NCBI GenBank assembly: GCA_030867875.1
Contig: JAOWCC010000577.1
Span: 2,186,660 to 2,250,659 of the forward strand
DNA: 64,000 nucleotides
Source of the DNA: Actinernus sp. WN-2022
Lineage: Eukaryota > Cnidaria > Anthozoa > Actiniaria > Actinernidae
Direction of reading: 5' to 3'
Part shown: positions 36,001 through 44,276 of the stretch, one piece after another
How the letters are laid out: each line of letters starts with the position of its first letter
Numbering within the stretch: position 1 is the stretch's first letter
Made by a program: the position numbers and the translations under genes
Notes under the pieces: model-generated
Seen by the model: the letters and a program-made list of their open reading frames with translations, nothing else
What the model was told of the DNA's origin: nothing
Databases searched by the model: none

Positions 36001-38434
36001 GTTGGTGTCAGGGCCGACATGACACGACAGCATGGCAAAACTAATTTATTCCCCGTACCTGACGTCACAAATTACAAAACGTGAGCCGTCGATATATAGC
36101 GGAGGTTGTGAGGAAGGTTTTCAGATTTTATTTTCTCCGACGTGTAACACAGAAACACAATAGCAGAACTTATTTCTTTCGAATACATCTTTGTATAGGG
36201 GAACATTGCTGGTCTCGAGTGTTTTTTTTAATAGACAGGTGTGGAGCTATGAATTCTGGTTCAGTTATTATCACGAGTAAATGTTATTTCATATGCTATC
36301 TATTGTACCCTTCAGGGCGAGTCTCCGGGTGAGAACATTGCCCAAATATGGCACGACTTTCCACACGCGCCCCTGAAGGCATCCAACATCTGGTACAGTG
36401 AAAGGAAAGACTACAGTTTCGCTTATCCCCAGTACTCCAACAAAGTACGGCACTTCACTCAAGTGGTCTGGAAGGGCACCACTCAAGTGGGACTGGGTAA
36501 CATCTCTAATTTGTCAGTACATGTAATAAGACAGATGACGTCACAGACTACAAATACCACAACTAATGTGTTCCTCTAATTTGAACTAGTTAATATGCTT
36601 GAACTAGTTACTATACATGCTTGAACTAGTTACTATGCCTGAACTAGTTACTATGCCTGAACTAGTTACTATGCCTGAACTAGTTACTATGCCTGAACTA
36701 GTTACTATGCCTGAACTAGTTACTATGCCTGAACTAGTTACTATGCCTGAACTAGTTACTATGCCTGAACTAGTTCACTATGCCTGAACTAGTTCACTAT
36801 GCCTGAACTAGTTCACTATGCCTGAACTAGTTCACTATGCCTGAACTAGTTCACTATGCCTGAACTAGTTCACTATGCCTGAACGAGTTACTATGCCTGA
36901 ACGAGTTACTATGCCTGAACGAGTTACTATGCCTGAACGAGTTACTATGCCTGAACGAGTTACTATGCCTGAACGAGTTACTATGCCTGAACCAGTTACT
37001 ATGCCTGAACGAGTTACTATGCCTGAACGAGTTACTATGCCTGAACCAGTTACTATGCCTGAACCAGTTACTATGCCTGAACTAGTTACTATGCTTGAAC
37101 TAGTTAATTTGCTTGAACTAGTTAATATGCTTGAACTAGTTAATATCCTTGAATGAGAAATATAATTTGAAAAGGATTCTGGTAGTTGTTGTTAAATGAC
37201 GCCATAATGCAAATGTCCTATAAATTCGGATTTCCATGCTTATCTCCAACGTAAACACAATGTCGCAGATCCTTATATTTCTGAACTTTTAAAGCCAAAT
37301 AGTGAGGTTCATTCTAGACGTACCAGATATGCAAACACAAACTTTATTTGTCCTTCTTTTATACGTAAGACAGAAGGTGGAAGAACTTTTTCAGTCAGTA
37401 CAACCAAGCTATGGAACAGTCTGCCTTTGAACTTGAGAAAGCTGCCAAATGTCTACTCATTCAAGAAATGTTATCAGAAATACTTACTGAATGAGCAGCT
37501 TTCTCTAAATCATTTTAGACCTTGACATATTTTATTTTGTCGTTCTTTTAAAATGTATTATTTTATACAATATCTCAGATTTTAGAATTTACATTAGAAC
37601 TTAAGCATTATTATTTTTACATTTATCTGGGTGGGGAGGTGGAGACTAGGGAGCTTAGCTTATTTACTTTTTTGCGAGGGTGGGGAGTGATGGGTGGTGG
37701 GGGGGAGGATGGGTGGTGACTTAGGTGTTTACATCGTATCTGCTATAGTTAGCTTATATATTTATTAAATAGATCATATGAATAGCTTTATTAGTATATT
37801 AGTATTAAGCATTTTATATAAACTGTAAATATTGTATTATTGTAATGAGGGCTACAGGTTTCTCAGTGTTGTACACTATTATGTATTACCCTCTTTAAAT
37901 AAAGACGTTATTATGTTGTCTATTTTCCATGGCTTTCCCATGATATATTCACCCAATCTTTCGAAAGTATGAAAATACCACGGAGAAACCATGGGAAAAT
38001 GCTGTAAACGTACAACATTGTGTTGTTTATAATGGTTTTTATGGATTATTTATACTTTGGAAATTGTTATTTTTTCCAGTGCCAGATTAATGTTAATATA
38101 GTGTAACTCAGATTTTCTCCAGTATTTCTGAGAAGCATTATAACTCTGTTAATGTGATAAGTTATTTTTGTTTTTTAGTCATGATATTTTTTCGTTTCCA
38201 GGACTAGCCTCAAGTCCTTCCAATAAGTACAAAATCGTCGTAGCATTATATTGGCCAATAGGAAACGATCCTCACCCAAAGGAACTGGGGAGCAACATTC
38301 CTAAGCCTGGAGGTGGACCAGATGTGTACGCAACCCTGAAGTGGAAAATAACAAAACCAACAGATCTGGATGGGCCAATGGCGAACAAAAGACAACACAA
38401 GAAAGGTCTACATGAAGATCATTTTCTGAAGTGA
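24005..38434 (+). CDS. Secreted CAP/SCP-domain protein, complete seven-exon gene model (second CAP gene)
   Basis: Joining 24005-24065, 25447-25596, 27519-27704, 33878-33952, 35425-35567, 36316-36496 and 38202-38434 gives 1029 coding bases, 342 residues plus TGA, with no internal stop and all phases consistent. Residues 1-20 form a signal peptide. Residues 21-157 come from three symmetric phase-1 exons with no recognised domain, polar and rich in Lys, Ser and Asp. Residues 158 to about 317 are a CAP domain: MLAHNSFRLLHHVQPLQW, GESPGENIAQIW, IWYSERKDYSFAYPQYS, VRHFTQVVWKGTTQVGLG. Glu211, Glu234 and His251 fit the CAP cavity, but no His precedes the GEN motif where the first CAP gene has one. 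It is probably an extracellular protein of unknown role and a tandem paralogue of the 14808 gene. Introns 3, 5 and 6 are swollen by transposons and minisatellites. Confidence 0.85.
24590..25170 (+). pseudogene. CR1/L2-like LINE 3' end in intron 1 of the second CAP gene
   Basis: The plus strand carries LRWLPVEQRIILVF and then, after frameshifts, MEPSYLSELITPYVPRRALR and FRLKSYGLRVFR, the post-RT region of CR1-like ORF2. The 3' end GTAAAGCGCACTCGAGAATT, then GCGCTATATAAATACATTAT and an ATT run, is the characteristic tail. Confidence 0.8.
25331..25388. repeat. Short tandem repeat of ACGTGTCTATATACTA
   Basis: Two to three copies of a unit of about 17 bp lie just upstream of exon 2. Confidence 0.6.
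25447..25596 (+). CDS. Exon 2: polar linker module
   Basis: It is a symmetric phase-1 exon of 150 bp between TTATTGAACCAG and GTAATACC. It encodes a basic Ser/Lys/Gln-rich stretch (SRSRHISTKKKNPLSVRG, then EPIWVSQFTGRGIQQ) without cysteines. No domain was recognised. Confidence 0.65.
25597..26280. other. Intron 2, AT-rich with TA microsatellites
   Basis: GTATATATATAT-type runs occur near 25832-25880. No exon was recognised. Confidence 0.5.
26280..26880 (-). pseudogene. L1-clade LINE fragment (RT C-terminal region)
   Basis: On the minus strand, FKTFAIPTLLYRAAVI, GLIWNGKKDKFKRRVM, YKGGLKVPDIVSFIQTSRF and WKDFLEFYL follow the L1-clade order after the RT palm ('P.L.Y', 'F.W......KR....', 'GGL...D'). 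A second frame continues with DEIIWNNQSIKIGRKSVF. It is the same family as the plus-strand L1-like element at 27759-32994, in opposite orientation. Confidence 0.75.
27519..27704 (+). CDS. Exon 3: acidic/Lys-rich module
   Basis: It is a symmetric phase-1 exon of 186 bp: acceptor TTGAATTTATAG, donor GACGGTAGGC. It encodes EATVRDKEAVPSEFLVGEVK and a second half rich in Asp, Ser and Lys (DDDSTEEIVDVFGSLSKEGD). It has no cysteines and no recognised domain. Confidence 0.7.
29863..31332 (+). CDS. Intact reverse transcriptase ORF (489 codons) of the innermost nested LINE
   Basis: An uninterrupted frame encodes a 5'-truncated non-LTR reverse transcriptase of the Jockey/CR1 group. Motifs occur in order: NNYRPIS (about residues 54-60), GFRRHHST (93-100), FLDLSKAFDTIDH (125-137), GVPQGSILGPLLF (183-195), LLFADDTSIF with the catalytic FADD at 214-217, then WLKANKLSVNLKKT and FLGVFIDQHFTW. 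It ends with GPKMWNSLPLDIVQSSSLVS. The endonuclease and the start of the RT are missing, and the first codons lie in the disrupted host LINE, so the true left edge is near 29890. Absence of stops suggests it is the youngest element of the nest. Confidence 0.85.
   Translation: MNISMKIIHLSFDHISQPLADIINSSVHYGVFPKSLKIAKVIPIFKADDSECFNNYRPISILPGFSKLFEKVMYNQMIEFLDQHDIIYKKQFGFRRHHSTSLALITLINKIASAIDQNEITVGIFLDLSKAFDTIDHQILLDKLYHYGIRGNAFECMKSYLTDRKQFVQFGCHTSNLETIKCGVPQGSILGPLLFILYINDLPNASNLTESLLFADDTSIFCSNKDLNHVFDTLNSELIKIATWLKANKLSVNLKKTNYMVFTPRQNRVHLNKSIFIENHIINRVEVTKFLGVFIDQHFTWKNHIGFVSKKMAKSIGIISRSRYFLSSKSRLSLYYTLVYPYINYCNIAWSSTYPTNLNRIFILQKRAVRIISNADYLAHTAPLFYSLKILDVFKINSLMIACFMYSYHNQLLPAYFNDIFLTNQQIHRYQTRNSSNYRSHPCRTNIKQFTVLFQGPKMWNSLPLDIVQSSSLVSFKKSLKQYLLNQIL
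31333..31677 (+). mobile_element. 3' UTR and (AATAC)n tail of the innermost LINE
   Basis: AT-rich sequence ends in GACAAATAAATACAATAC, with about six ACAAT units to 31675. A short TTTGTAAACTATCTATA duplication lies near 31561-31600. Confidence 0.75.
32995..33300. mobile_element. ~194-bp TIR element (33101-33294) with telomere-like TTAGGG runs
   Basis: GGGTTGGTAACGTTACCTGA and its reverse complement mark the ends; ACGTTACCTGACGTA..GGGAC continues the similarity. Inside are repeated GTCAGGC..CCTATA..GTCAGG units and two short GGTTAGGGTTAGG stretches. It has no ORF. It sits just after the L1-clade insertion, in intron 3. Confidence 0.75.
33340..33640 (+). repeat. Interspersed repeat, inverted copy at 41610-41840
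   Basis: TCTCGGTCGAAATAAGTCGT, ATCGCCATAATA, GTTTGATAAGTCA and ACAGAATACGTGTCCG reappear on the opposite strand at 41640-41790 in reverse order, as do flanking AATGAATGTGTA segments. They are two copies of one unnamed element about 8 kb apart. Confidence 0.65.
33878..33952 (+). CDS. Exon 4: short linker
   Basis: It is a symmetric phase-1 exon of 75 bp: acceptor TTTTTCACTGCAG, donor GATGGTAAAA. It encodes GKVTLNDQLLAAANTADASD plus an acidic GTSDD tail. It links the N-terminal modules to the CAP domain. Confidence 0.7.
34344..35155 (-). mobile_element. LINE 3' fragment with ~20-bp target duplication, inserted in a 39-bp repeat
   Basis: On the minus strand the segment from about 35128 encodes NFKYLGLTLSSNFTWTDHID (35115-35040) and then, after a C-rich tract (34891-34925), CVNGITSHSMELSTNRDVHN and VVKDWNNLDSEIRNSNNILT (34740-34550). 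It ends in an ATT run (34378-34392). GTGRTGAACGCGTAACAATA occurs on both sides (34350-34369; 35136-35155, one mismatch) as the target duplication. Confidence 0.75.
35136..35390 (+). repeat. 39-bp minisatellite, about 6.5 units
   Basis: The unit is GTGATGAACGCGTAACAATA plus ACTGTATAACAATAGGGAA. Later units alternate ACTGTATAAC and ACTCTATAAC, hinting at a 78-bp higher-order repeat. It ends 35 bp before exon 5 of the CAP gene. Confidence 0.95.
35425..35567 (+). CDS. Exon 5: start of the CAP domain
   Basis: The acceptor TACTTTTCTACAG, phase 1, gives DLAIKEGMLAHNSFRLLHHV and QPLQWNESLAKQAQRIA, the first two CAP helices. It ends in phase 0 at TTCCAG/GTGAAA. Confidence 0.85.
35626..36205. mobile_element. 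TIR element in intron 5
   Basis: TATACAAAGATGTATTCGAG, followed by GAAATAAGTTCTGCTATT, at the left is mirrored on the right (36150-36200). Arms are about 55 bp with few mismatches. Inside, ACAACTACCAGAGTCC (35857) and TTCTGGTAGTTGT (35953) form a second inverted pair seen also near 16947 and 37170. Confidence 0.75.
36316..36496 (+). CDS. Exon 6: CAP core
   Basis: Acceptor GTACCCTTCAG, phase 0. It carries GESPGENIAQIW, SNIWYSERKDYSFAYPQYS and the CAP1 signature VRHFTQVVWKGTT. Glu211, Glu234 and His251 are in place. The donor CTGGGTAAC is phase 1. Confidence 0.9.
36581..37153 (+). repeat. 18/19-bp minisatellite in blocks, about 31 units
   Basis: The unit is GAACTAGTTACTATGCCT. Three consecutive blocks differ: the 18-bp form (to about 36770), a 19-bp form with an added C (GAACTAGTTCACTATGCCT, to about 36880), then GAACGAGTTA/GAACCAGTTA forms of 18 bp to 37080, and a last few ACTAGTTA units. 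The 93-codon frame here is a repeat artefact. It lies in intron 6 of the CAP gene. Confidence 0.95.
37220..37920 (+). pseudogene. LINE C-terminal fragment and 3' UTR in intron 6
   Basis: The plus frame near 37225-37525 encodes VADPYISELLKPNSEVHSRR, TEGGRTFSVSTTKLWNSLPL and YSFKKCYQKYLLNEQ, the terminal part of a CR1-like ORF2, followed by a stop. G-rich tracts (37627-37715) lie in the 3' part. It ends near AATAAAGACGTTATTATG. Confidence 0.75.
38202..38434 (+). CDS. Exon 7: CAP C-terminus and stop
   Basis: Acceptor TTTCGTTTCCAG, phase 1. It encodes KYKIVVALYWPIGN (last CAP strand), PGGGPDVYATLKWKI and a basic tail (NKRQHKKGLHEDHFLK) ending in TGA. The '.DVY.T' segment also ends the first CAP gene, which supports common origin. 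Confidence 0.85.
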
Positions 38435-38529
38435 GAACACTCCGAGGAGTCATGCAGGACTGCCTACATTGGGACCCTTTATTTCTTAGTTTTCGTTAGT
38501 ACGGTGACTACAGACGTTACATCGTATGA

Positions 38530-38665
38530 GTGGGACAGACTACGGCACGGTTACTGTACGACATGCCGTGACACTTTGAAATAGTTTCCCTAGTTTTTGT
38601 CCTGTTGATGCAATCAAATTACAGTTAGGTACAGTACGGTTACGGAAGTGCCGTAGTTTGCAATT
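38530..38665. mobile_element. ~135-bp MITE downstream of the CAP stop
   Basis: CTACGGCACGGTTACTGTAC at the left is mirrored by GTACGGTTACGGAAGTGCCGTAG at the right. The central AATAGTTTCC..TTTTTGTCCTG matches the reverse complement of the 61534-61672 element. A partial copy is at 57688-57735. Confidence 0.75.
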
Positions 38666-38865
38666 TACTCCATGCAAAAATGGCTGTCCTAATCATGAAA
38701 ACGAGGCTAGTCAGTCTACATTTGACATGCCGTTTATTAGAGCACGCTATACGTCAATTGCTGAAAACGATTAGCTTTTAAAACCTAGAGAAATAGTGAA
38801 AACGAGGCTAATCAGTGCACATCTAGGTCTGGCCATATCTCTATAGACCTTAACAATAACTAATA

Positions 38866-39445
38866 GTTTATCGACATGTACACAAAACATGAACATTGCC
38901 ATGTGAAAGAGCATGTCGACATTAGTGAACTTGTGAAATTAGTGAACTTGTGAAATTAGTAGACCTTATTCATATTAACTGTGTATGCCATTTCAATAGT
39001 TTATCCACATGTACACAAAACATGAACATTGCCATGTAAAAGAGCATGTCGACATTAGTGATCTTGTGAAATTAGTAGACCTTATTCATATTAACTGTGT
39101 ATTCCATTTCAATAGTTTATCCACATGTACACAAAACATGAACATTGCCATGTAAAAGAGCATGTCGACGTTAGTGATCTCAGTGTGATATTAGTATAGA
39201 CCATATTCATATTGTGTATTCCCGTGTGAATAGTTTATCCACATGTACACAAAACATGAACATTGCCATGTAAAAAAGCATGTCGACATTAGTGAACTTG
39301 TGATATTAGTAGAGATCTTATTCATATTAACTGTGTATTCCCGTTTGAATACGGAGTTTATCCACATGTACACAAAACATGAACATTGCCATGTAAAAGA
39401 GCATGTCGACATTAGTGAACTTGTGAAATTTGAGTGCTGTAAGCT
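38866..39445 (+). repeat. ~118-bp tandem repeat, 5 units
   Basis: TTTATCCACATGTACACAAA starts units near 38866, 38999, 39115, 39233 and 39358. Each continues through CATGAACATTGCCATGTAAA and AGCATGTCGACATTAGTGA. Unit lengths vary from 116 to 134 bp. Confidence 0.9.
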
Positions 39446-39679
39446 TAGTGAAGTTACAACCATTTGAAATACAACTAAAGCCTTTCTAACCTCGCTTTCA
39501 TGTATTCTGCATTTGAAATACGTTTAATTCTCCACATTGCTCTCAAACTGAACACAATGTCTAGTTTAGATATGAACTGTTATGGGGTAGCATTAGTTTC
39601 CCTCTACAGATTAATCTTCCAAACTATGCACATTAGGTCTATAACTTAGTACAATAAGAAAACTTCGCGTTTTGACACA

Positions 39680-40085
39680 TCTGTGCATCAGTCAAGAGGA
39701 CAGACCACGGTTGAACTACAACAATTAACAAGACGTCATCTGTACATCAGTCAAGAGGACAGACCACGGTTGAACTACAACAATTAACAAGACGTCATCT
39801 GTACATCAGTCAAGAGGACAGACCACGGTTAACTACAACAATTAACAAGACGTCATCTGTACATCAGTCAAGAGGACAGACCACGGTTAACTACAACAAT
39901 TAACAAGACGTCATCTGTACATCAGTCAAGAGGACATACCAAGGTTGAACTAGAACAATTAACGTGACGTCATCTGTACATCACTAAGAGGACAGACCAC
40001 GGTTGAACTACAACAATTAACGTGACGTCATCTGTACATCACTCAAGAGGACAGACCACGGTTGAACTACAACAATTGAAACGAG
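39680..40085 (+). repeat. ~60-bp tandem repeat derived from a MITE end, about 6.5 units
   Basis: The unit contains GACGTCATCTGTACATCAGT, CAAGAGGACAGACCACGGTT and GAACTACAACAATTAAC. The first 38 bases match the terminal inverted repeat of the 60762-60892 MITE (TGACGTCATCTGTGCATCTA followed by TAAGAGGACAGACGCACG). Confidence 0.9.
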
Positions 40086-40089
40086 GCTA

Positions 40090-40995
40090 CGATATCATGC
40101 AGAACGTGACATCATCTGTACTCCAACACACGGCTTTAGACCAATCAGATCGAGCGCGTATTTCACGCTGTTTATTGTAAGAAGTTTATTCTCGAGTCGA
40201 AATATTTCGCTAGTCAGTGAGCGCAGGGAACGAGTGAAATGTCTTGGATTTGAGAGGATAAACTTCATTTCTTCAAACCCCCGTGTAATTTTCATTTTAT
40301 TATATGGACAATTAAACTGCTCTAAAAACTATTTATTAATTTTACTTACTGCCAGTACAAACTTCTTCGTGATCTTTCTAAGCTGTTTTGGGGAGTTTTC
40401 ATCGAGTTTTCTTGTCTCTTCGTTCCAGTCGAGAACATCTTTAGAGTTTTAGATCGTATTTGGCTTTTCGTGCTCAGAATATTCATTGTCATTCAGCTCA
40501 TTTAAGCTGTTTACATCTTCCTCTGATTTTCACAAACCTGCCGCCATATGTGTAGTTCAAAAGGCGACAAACGTGACGGCATCGACATTTTCACTAGCGA
40601 GGATGTGGAAAATACGCTACTCAATACCCGGATGTAGTTTCGTATGAGTTCTATGAGTGGTTTACTTCTCAGTAAAACACTATCGTCTATATAATAAATA
40701 GGATGAAATACCAGTGTCAATCTCTTACTAAAAAGGCTAGAAATCTTTGAAAGCAGTCAAGATATCATTTATATCTTCATGTGTGAAGATATCACTTTTT
40801 AGAAAGAAATATACTCGTATTTCATCGATAATTATATATTAAAATGTTATATTGCATTCTTGTACCCTTTCCCAGTTCACGTGTGTTTGTAATGTAGTGA
40901 ATCTAATATTTATATCGCTCACATTCCAAACTGATTTTAAAGAAGAAAACACCACGTTCTTCTTAGACCACAATAAACGAACAAGGAGAGTGAGT
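40090..40995. other. No gene recognised
   Basis: Short frames on both strands show no domain. GACCAATCAGATCGAGCGCG at about 40138 resembles MITE ends. Confidence 0.4.
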
Positions 40996-40999
40996 GAAT

Positions 41000-41145
41000 G
41001 AGATTGTGATTGAGATTGAGATTGTGATTGAGAATGTGATTGAGATTGAATAACGATATTTTATTTAAGAATGTGATTGAGATTGAATAACGATATTATA
41101 TTTAAGGATGTGATTGAGATTGAATAACGATATTTTATTTAAGGT
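41000..41145 (+). repeat. ~43-bp tandem repeat, 3 units, with GATTGA microsatellite
   Basis: GTGATTGAGATTGAATAACG, then ATATTTTATTTAAG, recurs at about 43-bp spacing. It is preceded by simple (GATTGA)n repeats. Confidence 0.85.
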
Positions 41146-41269
41146 TTTGGACGTGAGATTTGGAGACAACCACTGTCCAACGTACCTACCGCGACTGACG
41201 TGTAACAAGACACGCCCAATGCACTAAAACTCTCACAACAACCACAACTTCTATGAAGAATAGATGAAA

Positions 41270-41420
41270 TATAAAACCTTACATAACCCTAACCACCACC
41301 ACAATAGAATACGTTAAACTATAAGCGTAATGGTATAAAAAAAACTTCACATAACCCTAACCACCACCACAACAGCCGGAATTGATGAAACTATAAGCGT
41401 AATGGTAAAAAACTTCATAT
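41270..41420 (+). repeat. ~76-bp direct duplication
   Basis: CATAACCCTAACCACCACCA and AACTATAAGCGTAATGGT occur twice in tandem. Confidence 0.8.
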
Positions 41421-41609
41421 AAATTTGTGACGGCATTTTGTTGCAGCATAAACATTTCAATAAAGATACAGTAATTTAAAAAAATGCGACTGATGTAACT
41501 ATTTTCTTTCTTAATATGTATATGTGAAAATGTATTGGAACATGATCACATTAATTTGATGAAACCTTATAAATGCTTTATTCGCTTGCAAATATCTTTT
41601 GTGAAATAT

Positions 41610-41840
41610 ATACAGAATGAGTGTCCGTGTTTTATCGGATTTACAAACTCGAGCCTAAATACGACAAAACGCGAACACGTATTCTGTATATGACTTATCA
41701 AACGTCTACGGATGCATAGAGGCGTGCTTTGCAACTATTTTGGCGATACGACCTATCTCGGCCGAGAAAATCGAAACAAAATTACGACGAATCTGTATCA
41801 AATTTACACATTACTTATTCACATACACATTCATTTCCTT
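41610..41840 (-). repeat. Inverted copy of the 33340-33640 repeat
   Basis: CACGTATTCTG, GACTTATCAAACGTCTA, TGGCGATACGACCTAT and GACCGAGAAAATCGAA-like segments mirror the 33.5-kb copy. Confidence 0.6.
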
Positions 41841-42005
41841 TGTTGATTACTCATGAATTATTTATGAGTTTGATAAGCTAAATTAAACTTGATAAACACC
41901 TGTCAAGCCTGCCCCAAGCTTCTGCAGCACCTCTTACTAAGGCGTTTACATTAATTAGGGTTTCTAGCAAGATGTCACAGTTTATCCCATAACTGTTTTA
42001 AAATG

Positions 42006-42414
42006 TCATATAAGATCGTCTAAGATCGATCTCCCAAAACGCTGTTTCCATTTTAAATTCTCCTCCTGCCCTCCTTCACTCTCTCTATCTTCACCATGCT
42101 CTGTGCGTTTTCTTTGTACTTCAATTTTATCACTTTCTTCTCGCCGCATTCGCTGTGACAGTGATGCATCCTGGGGTGGCCTCGAGCTCCCGGTAGCTAT
42201 CCCGACAGTCTCTGGGATCACGGTTATTGTATCAGGTACAAGACTCTCGGGAACAACAACGCGGTTATGGTATGATGCGGAGTACTGGGAGCGAGGTAAA
42301 GATATAGGTGGAGTCGATTCGTTATGTAACTGAGATGGCCTTGTGTTTCGGCGGGAACCTGACGTGAGCTCGTTCAACACACTATGCCTTGTTGCAGATG
42401 ATTGGATGCTTTTC
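42006..42414 (-). CDS. Terminal exon of an unidentified minus-strand gene
   Basis: On the minus strand, acceptor ATTTTGCTTTAG (phase 2) opens 136 codons ending in TGA. The peptide is hydrophilic: Ser/Pro-rich first half (NTRPSQLHNESTPPISLPRS), a short apolar part (VPESLVPDTITVIPETVG), then a charged Glu/Arg-rich tail (QRMRREESDKIEVQRKRTEH) ending GRSILDDLI. GC content exceeds the flanks, and there is no repeat structure. It could be a cytoplasmic tail or a disordered C-terminus. The upstream exon was not found. Confidence 0.5.
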
Positions 42415-42721
42415 CTAAAGCAAAATATATTTAAAAAGTACATCAAAATAATGATCGTCTTTTATCAGTTGTACTTAAAGTAGATAACTTTATTTTACCT
42501 AGGACTGGTGTTTTGGCCTCTAGCATTACGCGATTATGCCGAGAAAATGGTTTAATAGTACAAAAAACACTAGGCTAGACTAATAGAATAAATGTGTTTA
42601 CTTTCATTACTTTAATTGCCTGTATAATCATTACTAAGTGCCTCTAATAGTTAATTTGTTATCAGCAATATCGATACTACCTCAAATAAATAAATGAATA
42701 CTAGAATATTGTTTTTGATTT

Positions 42722-42960
42722 GAGTGTTGCGTCTAGGAGTTATAGAGGTTTATATCTCCATAAATTTACTGTCATTCCTTTCTACTTTCGAATGGAATTA
42801 TTCTGATTTTTATAAAATATTTGATAAAATCACTGATACGAACTACACTAAAAAACGTAAACGTTTATAAAAGGTCATTTGTCTCTTTCAGCATTCTTTG
42901 GACGTGACATTATTGGCATATTGGGAATATAAACCTCTATAACTCATAGACGCAACACTC
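42722..42960. mobile_element. 239-bp MITE
   Basis: GAGTGTTGCGTCTAGGAGTT through ATAGAGGTTTATAT at the left is mirrored at the right end, 34-bp arms with two mismatches. There is no ORF. Confidence 0.8.
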
Positions 42961-42969
42961 CAATCAATA

Positions 42970-44270
42970 TTTAACAATTATTCACTGAAGTCGAAGTGAC
43001 TATTGATGAATATTCACTGAGACTGAAGTAATTAATTGTTTTAGTATAATTTCATCAGTGAATATCAGAGAAATTAAAACTAGACAATATAATAATAGTC
43101 TGACTTCCGACTCTTTTATAGGTTTTACAAGCGTGCGTGACAAGATAGTTTTGTGACAAACATTTGCATAATCACGTGCCGCTACGTACGGTTCATTGCA
43201 CAAACCGACTTGACACGAGACTGGCAGGGACTACAAGAATTGATTTTCTAAAAGTATAGAAATACAAAAAAAGTCCAAATGCACAAATTCAAGTTGAAGC
43301 AGCAATCTTCCTTTTGAGACCTTGTACCGTGTTACAAAGAGAGGAAATGCAGCAAAAATGAGTAGAAATGGACAAAACTGAAAGCCTGCCAAAGGACAAA
43401 TTTCCTGGAAACTACGAACTACAGAATCAAAGACAATGGTAAATCAAGAGACAAATGATTTTGGTATGAGATAAAGCTTGAAAACACAACGAGAGCGGCG
43501 AGAGAAGAGCATAAGCCATAATACTAACAGCAACCGGTTCCCTGAATCAGTGAATGAAACTAGAATTGTTGTTTTTCTATGAAGAACCACGAGGAAAATA
43601 ACTCAAGTAAGTACACTCTTTTTGAGTCGAACCGTTCCCAAATTTGTAGGACAAGGTCTCGTTGTGTTATTTATTGCTCTAAGTAGACGTTCCTTGTGAA
43701 AGTTTGTTATTCATGAAGACACGAGGACCGAATAAACTCAACCCGAAACTCGTACGTAAACTTTGTTTGTGAAGGCTTATGGATTAAAACAAAAGCTTCA
43801 AGTTTAGCCATACTTCTTTAGTTGCTTCTTTTGCGGGTTTTGAAAAAGCTATTTCTTTCATATTATTTATTTCTTCGTGAGAAATATCTGTAAATATACG
43901 AGCGGCCATTTTGGTAAATGCTTTGTATGTTATATTCACCTCCAGGCGCTCTGCAGGTGACTATCGCGACATATGACGTAATTCTCGACCAATCAGAGCA
44001 CGGGAATCTCTATATTCACTGATGAAATTATACTAATATGAAATATTCTACTATTCACTTGATGTAGAATCGATATTGATGATAACACAGCAACTATTAG
44101 AGGCACTGGAACGAGGTTTTGGCTGCAAAACAGACCAAGATGGAGTAACTGTATCGAATCTGAATAGTTCCTTGAATTGTTGAAAACAACCGCCGAGAAC
44201 CCTGCTCATTGTTTTAACTTAATCCGAAGTCCGTAAACCAATTTCATATATTTCTCAAGGATGCTCTGCG
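42970..44270. other. No gene; inverted segment pair (43051-43083 and 44007-44040)
   Basis: TTAGTATAATTTCATCAGTG through AATAT and its reverse complement lie about 950 bp apart and may bound a decayed TIR element. The minus frame 43203-43000 is inside it and has no recognised domain. Confidence 0.5.
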
Positions 44271-44276
44271 AATGTA

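Noticed and set aside
36875..37156. 93-codon MPERVT-repeat protein
   Set aside because: Artefact of the 18-bp minisatellite within an intron.
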